The translations under genes were made by a program, and so were the position numbers. Under the pieces are notes generated by a model. The model ran no database searches, was not told the origin of the DNA, and was given only the letters and a program-made list of their open reading frames with translations. Shown piece by piece: positions 37,760 to 48,393 of a stretch of DNA of 64,000 nucleotides (positions are counted from its first letter, which is position 1; each line of letters begins with the position of its first letter). Source of the stretch: Pezizomycotina sp. ARF18 (lineage: Eukaryota > Ascomycota); assembly GCA_002224055.1 (NCBI GenBank), contig AZLU01000001.1, positions 287,329 through 351,328 of the forward strand, in the 5' to 3' direction.

Positions 37760-38641
37760 GTTTAGCGACGGGTTAAGGGCGTAGCTGAGGTAGCGCTGTT
37801 GAATCGGAGAAAGTGTATCTGAAGAATGCTTTGTTCTAACTAGTGGACTGGAATATAAAAAGTGTCTGGTGCTGGAGATAGTTGAAATATTACAGAGCGG
37901 TCGCATCTCCATGAGGGTCTATTTATATAGGTCAAGCAGAATCACCGAACGCGTTCTTGTACGAGGACTCGGACTTTTTTTCGTACGGCAATAAGTCATA
38001 CCACATATCCAGATTACATAAGACCGTCCGCATCGTGACATCGCCGCTGACTGAACACCCTAGCTGTCGTTAGTTTTCGTGTGACATGGAGTCGCAATTG
38101 TTCTCTCACTGCGTCGCTAGACCATGCCGAGCTCGGTGGTAGGGTAAGCCGACGGAGAATTCAGGAGTTTTCAGGGGCTTCGCAATTCTTCCGCCCTACC
38201 GCGGTCTAGAGCTAGATCGTGAAATATTGTGTCTCGCGATTTTGAATTTTCCAGGCTACCCAGCTAGCACAATGGTATAAGGGCAAATTCCTAGGTGGGT
38301 ATGCACGTGTTCGCCTTCCTCAAGCAACTCTCGTGGTCGCGGAAGGAGGCTCAAAATACTAGACTCTCGGAAGTGAAAAATGAACACCTCGTGTCTAGGG
38401 CTTCGTAAATAGAAAAATAAGCATAAACTAAGAAGACAAGGACAGAAGCTCTTCAAGCAATAAAAAAATGAATCTCATGCTAAACTGCCGTATAGCGGGA
38501 CCAAATACCCTGGCTGCTTGGTTGTAAGTTAATAACCATGGAAGCAAAACCACCATCGTCTTTCATATCGGATCGGAAGCTTATGCATAGTAACTAAAAA
38601 AGACAAAAGGGAAAGGAAAGAAAAGAAAGGAAGGAAGAACG
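37760..38641. other. Intergenic region
   Basis: This includes the promoter of the small secreted protein gene. No other feature was recognised. Confidence 0.4.
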
Positions 38642-39547
38642 TCAATCCCACCAGTATCCCTTATTCCACCTTTTCTCCATCCTCTTCAAGCACCTGGAAA
38701 ACCCCTCCTTGTCAAACCTATCATCGTCGTCCCTGACGTAATTCTCCTCCGCCTCATCAAAGAAGAACCAATGCCCCTTCCTCTTCGAATAGCGCCTCCC
38801 CGTTTCTTTATCACCCGGCTCATCCACCTCGTTTGAATCTCCGAAGTACTCCTCTTCCTACTCTTCTAACGTCTTACCATGCTTCTTCGCATTCAAAGTT
38901 CTTCTCTGGGTCGATATCCATATATATCTCACGACCCGAACGCAGGCGAGGACCATCTTTCCCTTCACCAACCATAGGCGACGTCGCCGGTATCCTCGTC
39001 GATCGTAACACTCAGACCGGAGCGGCGCTAGCTGAGCTCGTACACTGCGTGGTCGGTGACGCCCTTGTGGTCGAACAGAGGCGAGCTCCTTCAGCTTCGG
39101 AAGCAAAAATGCCGTTCGCTCCCGGATGTAATAACTTGAGCGACTGATCCGTAACCTCGCTCTCGAACGGGGCGGCGGCAGGTGGTGATCTTGAAGTACT
39201 CCAGCCATACGCACTTGTTCGCTACGGTCGCGAAGCCCGCGTCCCCTGGTTTCGGGAGGAGGTCCCGGGCCAGGGCGAGAATGCGCAGGTGCGCGAACGC
39301 GTCGGCGAGCTGGATGGCACCGTTATCTCCCAGCTTCCCTGGGACGGCGAAGAAGACTTCGATGTGCCCTATGGCGGCGGCAAGATTCCGGAGAAAAGAA
39401 GCGCCGCTTCCGTCGTCAGCTGCTCATTGCCTAAGGCACGCGCGTATTTTCTCAGAATTGCGCGTAACCAAAGTCCTTGTGATGTTTTTTTTGAGAACCC
39501 AAGCTGAAGCTGGCGGGCTCAAGATATCCTTTGAAGTGTCCCTTCAT
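38642..39547 (-). CDS. Hypothetical protein, unrecognised
   Basis: Reading on the minus strand from an ATG at 39547 (MKGHFKGYLEPASFSLGSQK), coherent protein segments follow one another through a few slips: IQLADAFAHLRILALARDLL (about 39315-39256), VANKCVWLEYFKITTC (about 39230-39183), SGSERHFCF (about 39128-39102) and a terminal acidic/basic segment ending RCLKRMEKRWNKGYWWD with a stop at 38642. About 300 residues in all. The aromatic-rich end is distinctive and complete. The helical LADAF segment recalls the part that follows BTB domains, but no BTB core is seen, so I assign no function. Confidence 0.5.
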
Positions 39548-39699
39548 CAAAATCCACAAAGAACGAGTTACCGTTTAAAAGGGTCAACGGCTTTCGCGAA
39601 CGTACATCTGGAAAAATAAATGAGCCCCATTTTGCCTATTGTATGCCTCAAAATGGCAAAAAATCCCAAAACGCCACCGTGCCATATCCAGGGGACACA

Positions 39700-40330
39700 C
39701 CCGTTGAGAATGCAAAATTTAACTGTATAGCCTTATAACTCTGAATTTTATAAGTTTGGCTCGTAACTAATAATATAACAGACGACGACGACGCCTATTA
39801 TTTCATTAGTTACGAGCTAAAAAATACACTGTTACTATTTTATTATAACGCGAACTAACTAACTTAACTAACCAACTAACTAATACTATATAATAATACC
39901 TACCTACCTGCCTGCCTATCTACCTACCTACCTACCTACCTATATAATAATTAGTTAGTAGTTAGTAGTTGGTAGTTAGTAGTTAGTAGTTAGTAGTTAG
40001 TAGTTAGTAGTTAGTAAGTAAGCGTACTTATAATATCGTACTTAAAAAAAATAAAAAGTTAAGTTTAAACATTAAAAAAAAGTAGGAATCGATCGAATTA
40101 TAAGTTATTCGCGTACGTATACGGTTTTTTTTTTTTTTTTTTTTAGCGTATTTCGGCACTGCGAAGTCTCATTTTACGTTGTTTATATTACTTTTAAGGT
40201 ATAGTGCTTTATTTCGCTTAATTTTAACAGGTGTAGGTGCATTTTATTAATATTTTTATTAATTTTTAATAGCTAACGGTATAAAACGACATAAAACGAT
40301 ATAGAATAAGCGTAGAATGGTAAAATAACC
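39700..40330. repeat. AT-rich RIP-like block with tetranucleotide arrays
   Basis: The block holds CTAA/CTAAC-type repeats (about 39850-39890), TACC/TGCC-type tetranucleotides (about 39898-39942) and a TAGTTAG-type array (about 39950-40017), then AT-rich sequence poor in CpA/TpG to about 40330. Perfect 13-bp inverted repeats GCTCGTAACTAAT (39759-39771) and its complement (39805-39817) flank a (GAC)n stretch. No coding part is recognisable. It directly abuts the truncated end of the NACHT gene. Confidence 0.6.
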
Positions 40331-40459
40331 TTAGGTCCATTCTGAAGTTAAGGGCATGCACGAATGCATCTAGAACTTTTCCTAATGCAGTCGCTATGAA
40401 AAGCAACTACCACTATCATGGATGAAAAATGGAATGAATCTGGTCTGCTAAACTAAGAA

Positions 40460-42640
40460 CTAGCTAGGTGGGAGAAGGTCCCCTTTATATACACGACCGT
40501 CATCTTGGGTGTGGGCACTCTGCACGACGACACTTGGTAGCGTTTTCAAAGTGTGTCTCACATCCTTCTGCCGACCTTCCGAGCAGGTGTCCTTGGGAGC
40601 AGTAAGCTGGAGGGTCAGCCATCTAAAACCCCATCAGCTTTATCGGCCAACGTTTCGGCGACTTCTTTTTTTAGACCTGGTCCTATTCCTCTCAAGTCGT
40701 TTATATATTCTTCGATTTCGGCGTCCACATCCACCGCCCCCTTAAATACTATGTCGCTAGCCAGATCAAGGTATTTGATAGTCCCTCCATGGTCTCTCTC
40801 AGGTCGGCTGGTAATTAATACGTGGGGACGCTTTGCACACGTTTGAAAAAATATTTCCCAAAAACTTTAGAATAGTCTCGCGGTTTTTTACTGCCAAACT
40901 TGAGGACCGTGCCGGAATTCCGTCGATGGCATCGAGAACGACATACGTACGCTCCTGCCTCTTCAACAGCAATTCCTTGAACGTATCCTCGATTTTTGCG
41001 ATTAGTTGGAATTGAGTATGGCTGTATTCCTCAAAGAGATCGACAAAAGCTTTGGGAAAGATGAACTTTTCACGACCCCGTGCAGCCTCGACACTTTTGC
41101 GGACGAGTTGCATTAAGAGTGTGTATTTGATGATCGTGAGATCCTGGGTATCTAAGTTCCTGAACGAGATGTAGAAATAGAGAAGCGCAATCTCTGCTTT
41201 CTTCTCAAGCTTATCAATAAAAGCTGTACTTAAGACTGTTTTCCCCGGCCCCGCTGCGAACTTTCCTTAATTGACCGTTCTGAGAATACATATATATATC
41301 TATAAATATATAAAGGAAAGGCGATTCTATGCAGAACTTGAACATTGTAGAACAGACTGACACCTACCTTTGCCTGCCAGCTACATGAAAGATTTATCCT
41401 TATTGTCCCATTGTTTAAAATGGCCATCAAGGAACCAATGCCGTCGACCGGTTCCAGGGTCCGGCCCCGGACATTTGAGCGTTTGGTCGCCCCATGAGGT
41501 GATCTGCTATTTCGAGCCGGGAAAGGTATCTATCTCTCCTCCCTTGGTCCACAAGACCTGCTCGGTTTTTCGATTAGTACACAGTATATTTCTATTTGTT
41601 CTGATATTAACCCTAACGGATATCAACGAGGACGTACAACCATCCCTTGCCAGAGCAGCAACGAAGTTCCCAATTTTTGTTTCAACTTCAGGTAATCCTC
41701 GGGAGACGCTGTGATCTCCGGAATTTTATCCTTGGCGTCCAACTCGACATCGTTCAGGCCCCTACTAACGCCAAATTGAAGATACCTCCCGCTCAGTACT
41801 TCAAGATTGGAGGAAAATCTCTCATGGGTCTTCTCCGTGTCGGTGGCGGCCGCCGACGTAGCTCGCGCAGCCTGCTGAATAGCGCAATTCGACGCCACTA
41901 GAGGGTCGACTTTAGTTGGCGATGTGTAAGTCCGAAACAACATTTCTGTACTTCTTGACTAAGCAACGGCACAATCTAAGCGGTAAACCAGCTTTAAATT
42001 CGGCAGGGGCTCCCATAATTTCTTATGACTTTCAAGTTTCTTTTAGCTTCAACTAAAAGTCCAGACGGTAAACGAAACCGTTCCATTGACTGGAAAAGTA
42101 TTCCTTAGGTGCAATTGCAGAATTAAGATCCACACTTTGCAGGCAGGATTAGGCTCTAGCAACTTCGCCTCGGGATCCTGGCCCCCTGAGTACTCCTTAA
42201 CTACCTTCCGTATCTCTTTCTCTAGATTCTCCCCTCGGCATCGTCCGTCCGTCTTCCACATGTCGTTCAATTTTCCGACCAAGTTCGGCCCGTATCTTTT
42301 TTTCGTGAATGCCTCGGTCGAAATTTCGATATACTTCTGAATGCATGCTTCAACATCCATACGCAGACGGCCAAGCATGATGGCAATGATCCTTTTTATA
42401 AATGTAAGTCCCAGACTCAAAATTGTATGATATATTTGTCAAGCTAAATGTGATTGTAAGTGTGAGTTACCCTCCGGTGCTCGTACCTTCAATGAGGTCG
42501 AAGTATTCGCATGGCTTTAGAGGCGTGGAGCTTTCAGTTCATGGTTGATCCTTTTCATAAGGTGCTTCGGAATATGCAAGATTGATATTCCACGGATGTC
42601 TCCCCCGTCTGGTACAACAAAGTCAGTGACGGACCGCGGG
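40460..42640 (-). CDS. Patatin-NACHT protein (fungal NLR-like), C-terminally truncated
   Basis: Such proteins join a patatin-like phospholipase effector to a NACHT NTPase switch and usually end in repeats that sense a ligand. On the minus strand the patatin part shows DGGDIRG (42609-42589; canonical DGGGxRG), CEYFDLIEGTSTGG with the lipase Ser (up to 42471), then IIAIMLGRLRM joined across an intron at 42392-42470, and FRTYTSP with ARATSAAAT near 41930-41830. The catalytic Asp motif was not found. The NACHT part has WFLDGHFKQWDNKD (about 41440-41400), a Walker A GKAGPGKT assembled across an intron at 41255-41367, Walker B TYVVLDAIDGI (about 40950-40915), a LITSRPERD sensor (about 40820-40790) and a winged-helix-like RQKDVRHTLKTLP. 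It stops at 40460 without repeats, beside AT-rich DNA. The 5' end is not defined. Confidence 0.75.
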
Positions 42641-43517
42641 CGCTAGTTGTGAAACCAATCTGAGATTTAGCGTTAGCGTACCTAAGGAAAGAAGCTTCCG
42701 GGGGTATCATCCGCTTTTAGGTTAGTCGCCCTATTTCTAGTCGGCTTTAGATCTTGTACGATTACTAGTAGCATAACGTCTAGAATGGAAAGGTTGAGAG
42801 GAACCTAGAGCTGCAAGAGATCGCCCGCGCGAAAGATATAGAAATTTGTCCTGATCGCGAGTCTGCTGAGTGGGGAGGTATTCTGCTTTGGCGAAGAGCA
42901 AACCGGCGACGCTGACCAACCCTCACTGAAAACTTCACGAGTCCTTCTCCGACTGACATATACAATCGTCACTAAGGAAGGAAAATATCCCTCATAATTT
43001 CCTCCAGTGGATGATTAGACATTGCATGCGGCCGTTTTGGTGTTTTTGCTGTCGACTAAGCGTTTCAAGCAGTACTATTATTATTCAAACATGCTGCTGG
43101 ACTTAAAAGAACCAATGATATCGTGCAATAGGCATCAAGTCATTCCATTTCTCTTAACCCGTCATGTACAAAGACTCTCTTCACTCAGCTTTAAAGCTCT
43201 CGTGCGGTGCACACTAGCAAGATACACCGCTACCAGCGGCATTTTATGTCATATTAGGAGATACGAGTGGTGATTGTAAGCTAAACAGAAGGATTTCAAG
43301 CAAGGGGCAACGTGGAAAGAATAATGTAATATCTTTGAACTTAACGCTAACAAGTATATGATACGCTACACCGATAAAGAAGATTTCACTTTCACAAAAA
43401 GAGAACCAAAGATATGGAGCTAGATACATCCAGAGGCGCCGATTCTCAGCACCTAGAACATATCAAGTGCACGTTCCTCCTATTTCCCTTTCTCGCTTAT
43501 CTTCTCTCTTTATCTGA
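42641..43517. other. Intergenic region, possible unseen 5' exon
   Basis: Short minus-strand frames at 42737-42965 could hold the 5' end of the patatin-NACHT gene but show no motif. The 43022-43273 plus frame has no recognisable features. Confidence 0.35.
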
Positions 43518-43826
43518 CTAATGGAGTTTGTCAATCTTGTGGTAAGTACCATCGACGTTGACGAAGAATAGGTGGTTTACGCTGCCGGAATTGACGGCGG
43601 TAAGCTGACTCAGGGGTGCGACGTGCTCCGCGGCGCCATTGGAGACCTGTACGGGGTTTCCCACTTCTTCGTGGACACGTCCTTGGTGGCCCTATATATC
43701 TCCAGAGACTGTCCAGGGACGCCCGTTGTGAAGTATACGTGCGCCTTGCTGTTGGTAACGTCGTAGGCAACGGCGATCTGGCAGTTTTTGGCGGCACTGC
43801 CGGTGCTCGGGATCGGTCTGGCTGTT
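43518..43826 (-). CDS. Terminal exon of an unrecognised beta-rich, possibly lectin-like protein
   Basis: The minus-strand reading is CQIAVAYDVTNSKAHVYFTT, then SLEIYRATKDVSTKKWETP, then SVNHLFFVNVDGTYHKIDKL and a stop at 43518-43520. Alternating hydrophobic strands with HVYF, HLFFV and DGTYH resemble one or two blades of fucose-lectin-type beta-propellers, but a single exon of about 100 residues is too little to assign. The exon starts after a convincing acceptor (ACATCGAAAAAACAG) near 43827; the upstream exon was not found. One or two slips occur. Confidence 0.45.
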
Positions 43827-43893
43827 TTTTCGATGTTATGCGGTCAGTTTAATTGATGCCTTGATTTTTTGATCATGGAGGAAAGGGGAAGGG

Positions 43894-44384
43894 GTGAAAA
43901 AGGAGGTGGGGAGCCATACTTCCACCATTCGCCGTATGCTCTGTAAGGGCGTATTGCTCGTCCTCGTCCTCGGTGCCTTGGAAGATCAAGACCCTGGGTC
44001 CATTGTGCCATACGAATTCTATTTCGCGCCACACAATGCCGAACCAGAGATCTCCTTAGAAGACAAAGGGCAATTTCTCGCGGATGTCAGAGATGCCCTA
44101 GAGAAACACAGCATTCGCCACCTCGTTGGCCTGAGACTCTGCCGGGACCTGGCTATCAAGGCAGGGTAGAGTTGACAGAAGGGAGGGCTAATATCAATTT
44201 TCACCCGAACAGGTAATACTCTCCCACCCAGGGTCTAGTGGCATATTTCTACAGGCTCCGCTAAAAATACAATCAGGTACCCCAGGATTCTAAGACCTGG
44301 GAGGCAGCATGGTTCTTTAACCACCCGAACAAAAAGACGCAATGCTACTGCGTCGGCGTCGAACGCGGCCACACCCATCACTGA
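43894..44384 (+). CDS. Hypothetical protein, unrecognised
   Basis: The segment SIVPYEFYFAPHNAEPEISL (about 43998-44057) leads into a helical acidic stretch (EDKGQFLADVRDALEKHSIR) and HLVGLRLCRD, then through slips to VELTEGRANINFHP, WEAAWFFNHPNKKTQCYCVG and a stop at 44382-44384 after GHTHH. The order is coherent and hydrophobicity is that of a folded soluble protein. The start is uncertain; the hydrophobic CKGVLLVLVLGALED before it may be chance or a signal. No family recognised. Confidence 0.45.
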
Positions 44385-45332
44385 TGTTGATTTCCAGCGC
44401 CGCTAGTAGCCAGTGCAATTTCTTTCGTGGTAAGGAGGAATCGATATGGTACATGTATATGCTGGAAGATGAGATGAACTGAGAAGCAAAGACCGGTTTT
44501 AGCTGCTGAAAAAATGTTTGCCAGATATTGATTTAATTACGTTTATTTGTTGTGACCTCAAATTGATATAAAAAGTTAAGATTGCAAATTGTTGTGTATT
44601 TGAAATAATTATTCAAATGGTTGACCAAATTTGTTAATCGAGCAATTATTTTAATATACCCGCTTTTCTCAAGCATCTTTTTCCAATTCAGAGTAGGCTC
44701 TAATGATGTTCAGGCATTTGGCATTCAGAATCATCTTTATTTTGTAGAAGCAGGATCTATACATTTGGCGTGCAGGTAATCACCTTTATGTATATTTTAT
44801 TTCATTTATTTAATTTTTCTTTTTCAATAAAAAAAAAAAAAAATCTACAGATAAATTTTCTCAAAGTTGATAATTTGATAACTTAAATCTTTCTAAATAA
44901 AATTGCCAAGGGAACAAATCTCTTTTCAAAATTTGATCAATATAGTTTTCCGCAACTCCAGCAAAACTTGGTGCACCTTTGCTCTCCATATGTTTTAATT
45001 TTTAATTGATTGGAACTTGGAAGGGAAAACTACCGAGCCTGAGAAAAGAGGCGAGCTAGAACAATACTGTAGAAGTTACCCCGCGTCGTCGTCCGAACTA
45101 ATCCGGTTTGAACGAACCAACTATTTTTTGAGTGGAAAGCCTTGTTACGTGTCTGAATCGATCAGCCGAGGTTGATAAAACTTGCAAAATGAGAGTATAG
45201 CACGAAATTTGACTTTGGATTCTGCAATATAGCCGATATGTATATATAATAAGTAGTAAGTACATATCGCCTTGGCTCTCTCTCCACGTCATTGTTTTGA
45301 ATTCTAGCCTTCGGGAGAAACGGCGCGACATA
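44385..45332. other. AT-rich non-RIP intergenic stretch
   Basis: From about 44500 to 45020 the DNA is very AT-rich but keeps normal CpA and TpG, unlike the RIP blocks of this window. It contains an A run at about 44829-44842. No gene is recognised. Confidence 0.5.
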
Positions 45333-46901
45333 ATGTCGGAGGCATTTCGGCCATCGGTTCCAACTTGGTGGGCAACATGGTCCCAACCACCGGGTTGCCC
45401 CGGCTGACGCAATATACATTTCTCGAGACCTTTTCGCATTCGGTGTTCACGGTGACACAGTTACGGCAAGATCCATTCCTGGTTACTGGCTCTATCACTA
45501 CATGGAGCTGCTGGCCACCAGGATATTACTCGATGTTGTTATACAGCATCAGCGTTTATGCACCGGCACCGAGACAGTGTCCTAACGGATGGACGCAAGG
45601 CGGGGTCGTTACCAGCACAGGTAACTCGCCTATCTCGATTATTTACAACTGCTGCTTGATGTGAGGCCTTTTTCCCCCGTCGCTTCTTGGATAAATCATG
45701 CACTGTTACTCATTTACCAAACCTTGAAAAATGGAGACCGCCGACATCAATATCCACACGCGGAATAAATCATATCAAAATAACGAAACATGCGCTAGTA
45801 GCATTATGAATATCGATGCTAATTTTATGCTTATTTATATGTATTAAAGAGGCTGGGACTATACCTCAACATCAACGCCTTTCGCAAGCGGGTCGGGTCC
45901 TTTGTGTCTCACGTCCATTTCGACGGAGACGATAGTCCCCGTAATAGCCCTCTCATACAATGTAGGCGTGGATTTCCAATCGACGCACTGATGACGACGG
46001 TCGGCCCAACCTCTGCGATAGCTCAGCCTTTGGTGGCTATATATATACCGCAACCAACGGCGTCTCCGACTCCGTCGCAACCACCTAGTACTTCCCAACC
46101 TTACACCACGCTGTCCTCGCCTAGTAAAACCCCTCAGGCGCCGCCTGCGGAGGTGTCTCAACCACCCGCGATCCGTGGAACACGCGCTGGCTTAGGCGTC
46201 GGTCGGTTAGTGGGTATTTGTCTTGGCGTCGCTCTGATATTCATTGCGGGTGGCGCATATCTTTGCCTCCTCAGCGCCGTAACAAAGACGGTCCTAGCGT
46301 AACTGAAGCAGGACCGCAGATCCCAGGGCCACCGAGTACTGAATCCGCGACACCATGTGCGGCTGAACTCGAGTCTAGCACCGTCGTAAAGCATAACGGT
46401 GCAGAAACCTGCGCTGAACTGCCGTCCTCAGGACTTGTACTCGAGACGGAAACGAGGGAGCTGGCTGAACTACCGGGTACACCAGCACCCCTCCCACAGC
46501 TGCCGCGAGCCAAGAGTCTAGCCAAGACCCGGCAGTGCGACTTTCCTCGAAGATGGCCGGCCTCGGGCAGGGCTTGAAACTTCTGCGCCACGGTACCAGA
46601 TAACGAGGCGGTGACAGCAAACGGTAACATGTCATTAGAAACATCGGTCCGGGAAGCTCGGCAGGTGGCAAGTACTGAGACGGTGTCGCCCGCCTACTTT
46701 GGTAGTAGTAACGCACATTATGAGACTTATGAGAGTCTATGACCAATAATCGAGCAACCTACGCCTCAAGATAGCGTCGCGAGCCGCCTGCATCTACGAC
46801 AAAATTGCATGGCCGGATCGCTTGGCCCATTTTTAGAGCTGCCTCATGTCCTCGAGGAAGAGATTGAACGGGAGAGAAGAAGACGGAGGGATGTGCAATA
46901 A
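45333..46901 (+). CDS. Single-pass surface protein with Cys ectodomain (surface protein A)
   Basis: The ectodomain reads FLETFSHSVFTVTQLRQDPF, then WSCWPPGYYSMLLYSISVYA and PRQCPNGWTQ with a final NCC (45420-45655), a pattern of several fungal surface proteins of unknown role. An intron or slip region follows (about 45665-45900). A Ser/Thr/Pro stalk (about 46040-46170) leads to a transmembrane helix, VGRLVGICLGVALIFIAGGA (about 46200-46255), and a basic stop-transfer Arg cluster. The long cytoplasmic tail is rich in AELE/AELP elements (CAELESS, CAELPSSG, LAELPG) and ends LEEEIERERRRRRDVQ with a stop at 46899-46901. The frame slips several times and the start is uncertain. It is the first of four surface-protein genes in this stretch and resembles protein D (51559-52930). 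Confidence 0.6.
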
Positions 46902-47442
46902 TCGACCATTGCGGAGGAGAATACCAACTATTTTCTTCCCGCTTGATTTTTACTTCATTTAAATTTTATCCTCTCCCCACCCCTTATTTCAATAAGTTCC
47001 CGCTTTGAATAGTATTGCATATCCTAAACATTCCTGCAAATGATTCCCCGAGTCTTTGTACGAGCAGCCTGGAATGCCCTTTAGTAAAACCCGCATCTAA
47101 GGGTTCCCAATGTTTTTTTCTCCACAGTATATAGAAACCAGAAGTAGGATTCTGACATAAATGTTCACGAAAATGTAAAGTCCGTGTACATGTCGGACAA
47201 TGGCTGGGAGAAAGCTGGGCAAAAGCTTGTTTGAACGTACAGTAAGCGACAAATTTATAGGCACTGCACAATGCAGAGGCACCAAAGCCATTCCATTCTG
47301 TTCATTTCCGCATCATGATTAGCCAAAAAAAAAAAAAAAAATCCTATGTATATACAAATTATAAGAATGCTATTTACTTTCGATACAGTAATGAATCTAC
47401 AGACTAAGTCCAACCCGGGGATGTAGCTTAACCCCCGCTGTG
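46902..47442. other. Convergent intergenic DNA
   Basis: The 3' flanks of genes A and B; an A run lies near 47325-47341. Nothing else was recognised. Confidence 0.45.
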
Positions 47443-48393
47443 CTACAAAATCACAATGTAAACGCCCAGAAGACCCAGACATAATATAGCTAGAAGGTTA
47501 ACCTTCGCTACACTGGACCCGCTGCTGGATACTGCGGCTGTTGAGGAAGAGCCAACAGCGGAGTTGCCCCAAGAATCGTGGAACCGGGTACGGTAGAGCC
47601 TGTCGTTCGTAAGAGCTGGGGGTTGGCTCTGGCGTCGGAGAACCGGAAACCTCAGAAGGTATTGCCATCGAAGCCGAAGGTGTGGCTACAAGGTCGGTTG
47701 TGGCAGGCGAGGTTGCCACGGTTCCTGTCACTTGTGTTTCTGTATTCCCTGTCTGCATCACGGTTTGTGACGTAGTGGAGCCTGGTGTCGAAGGCAAGTT
47801 GACGCCGCTGATTCCGCTGGGGGCCTGAAAGGGTGCTCCGACACTGCGCCGATGCGGCTCAACAAACCCAGCACTAACAACATAGGGATAGTTGCATAGG
47901 GCGCTTACTCTTTGCAAAGGTCAGCGGCAATGTTGAGTGCCCCTTTATCAATTCCCGGTCAGCAAAGGAAAAAAAAAAAAGAACAAAGGATTAGAACTCT
48001 CGAGCCGCCAGGCGTATGTTCCTTCTCACTTGATAAAATGCTTGGAATGGTTTTTGCTTATTTTGGGAGAAAGACTGACTCTGTTGATCCGACGTTGGGC
48101 ATAGTCCTACGGCACAGTTTGTAAAAGATTGGATTACCGCCTGTTGACCGCAGAGGCACTCAATAGCCTGCGTCTGGCTTAGGACTTTGAAGTTGCATGG
48201 GCCACTAGATACGGCGAAGAAACAAGGGTTCTGCCCATGATAGATATTTAAATATACACGTGTATGTATCAGCGACTTGTTCTACGGAAGCGACGGAGGG
48301 AGCTTAAGTGCATTTTACTTGCCAGACAGCTGGGAAGGCCAAGATCAGCAAATTGATCTGTGCCTCAGGTTGGCCGACTAAACCAAGATCCAT
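47443..48393 (-). CDS. CFEM-type GPI-anchored surface protein (surface protein B)
   Basis: CFEM domains are eight-cysteine folds of fungal surface proteins, several of which bind heme or act at host contact. On the minus strand the motif CLCGQQAVIQSFTNCAVGLC (about 48158-48099), preceded by SSGPCNF and followed by PTSDQQ, matches the second half of a CFEM domain. A further exon near 47930 gives LNIAADLCKE, the expected terminal Cys helix. A Thr/Ser-rich stalk follows (47830-47600). The C-terminus, VAKVNLLAILCLGLLGVYIV (about 47510-47450) after a Ser/Gly-rich stretch, is a GPI-attachment signal; the stop is at 47443-47445. The start is uncertain: an ATG at 48393 precedes a hydrophobic INLLILAFPAVW. 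The gene is intron-rich and has at least one slip near the C-terminus. Confidence 0.65.

Noticed and set aside
38262-38340. tRNA-like sequence (GCTAGCACAATGGTATAAG)
   Set aside because: I could not fit acceptor, anticodon and T arms to a cloverleaf, and the GTTCGAATC-type T loop is missing.
43844-44032. Minus-strand frame as the first exon of the lectin-like protein
   Set aside because: It overlaps the better supported plus-strand gene and does not contain a signal or beta-rich sequence.
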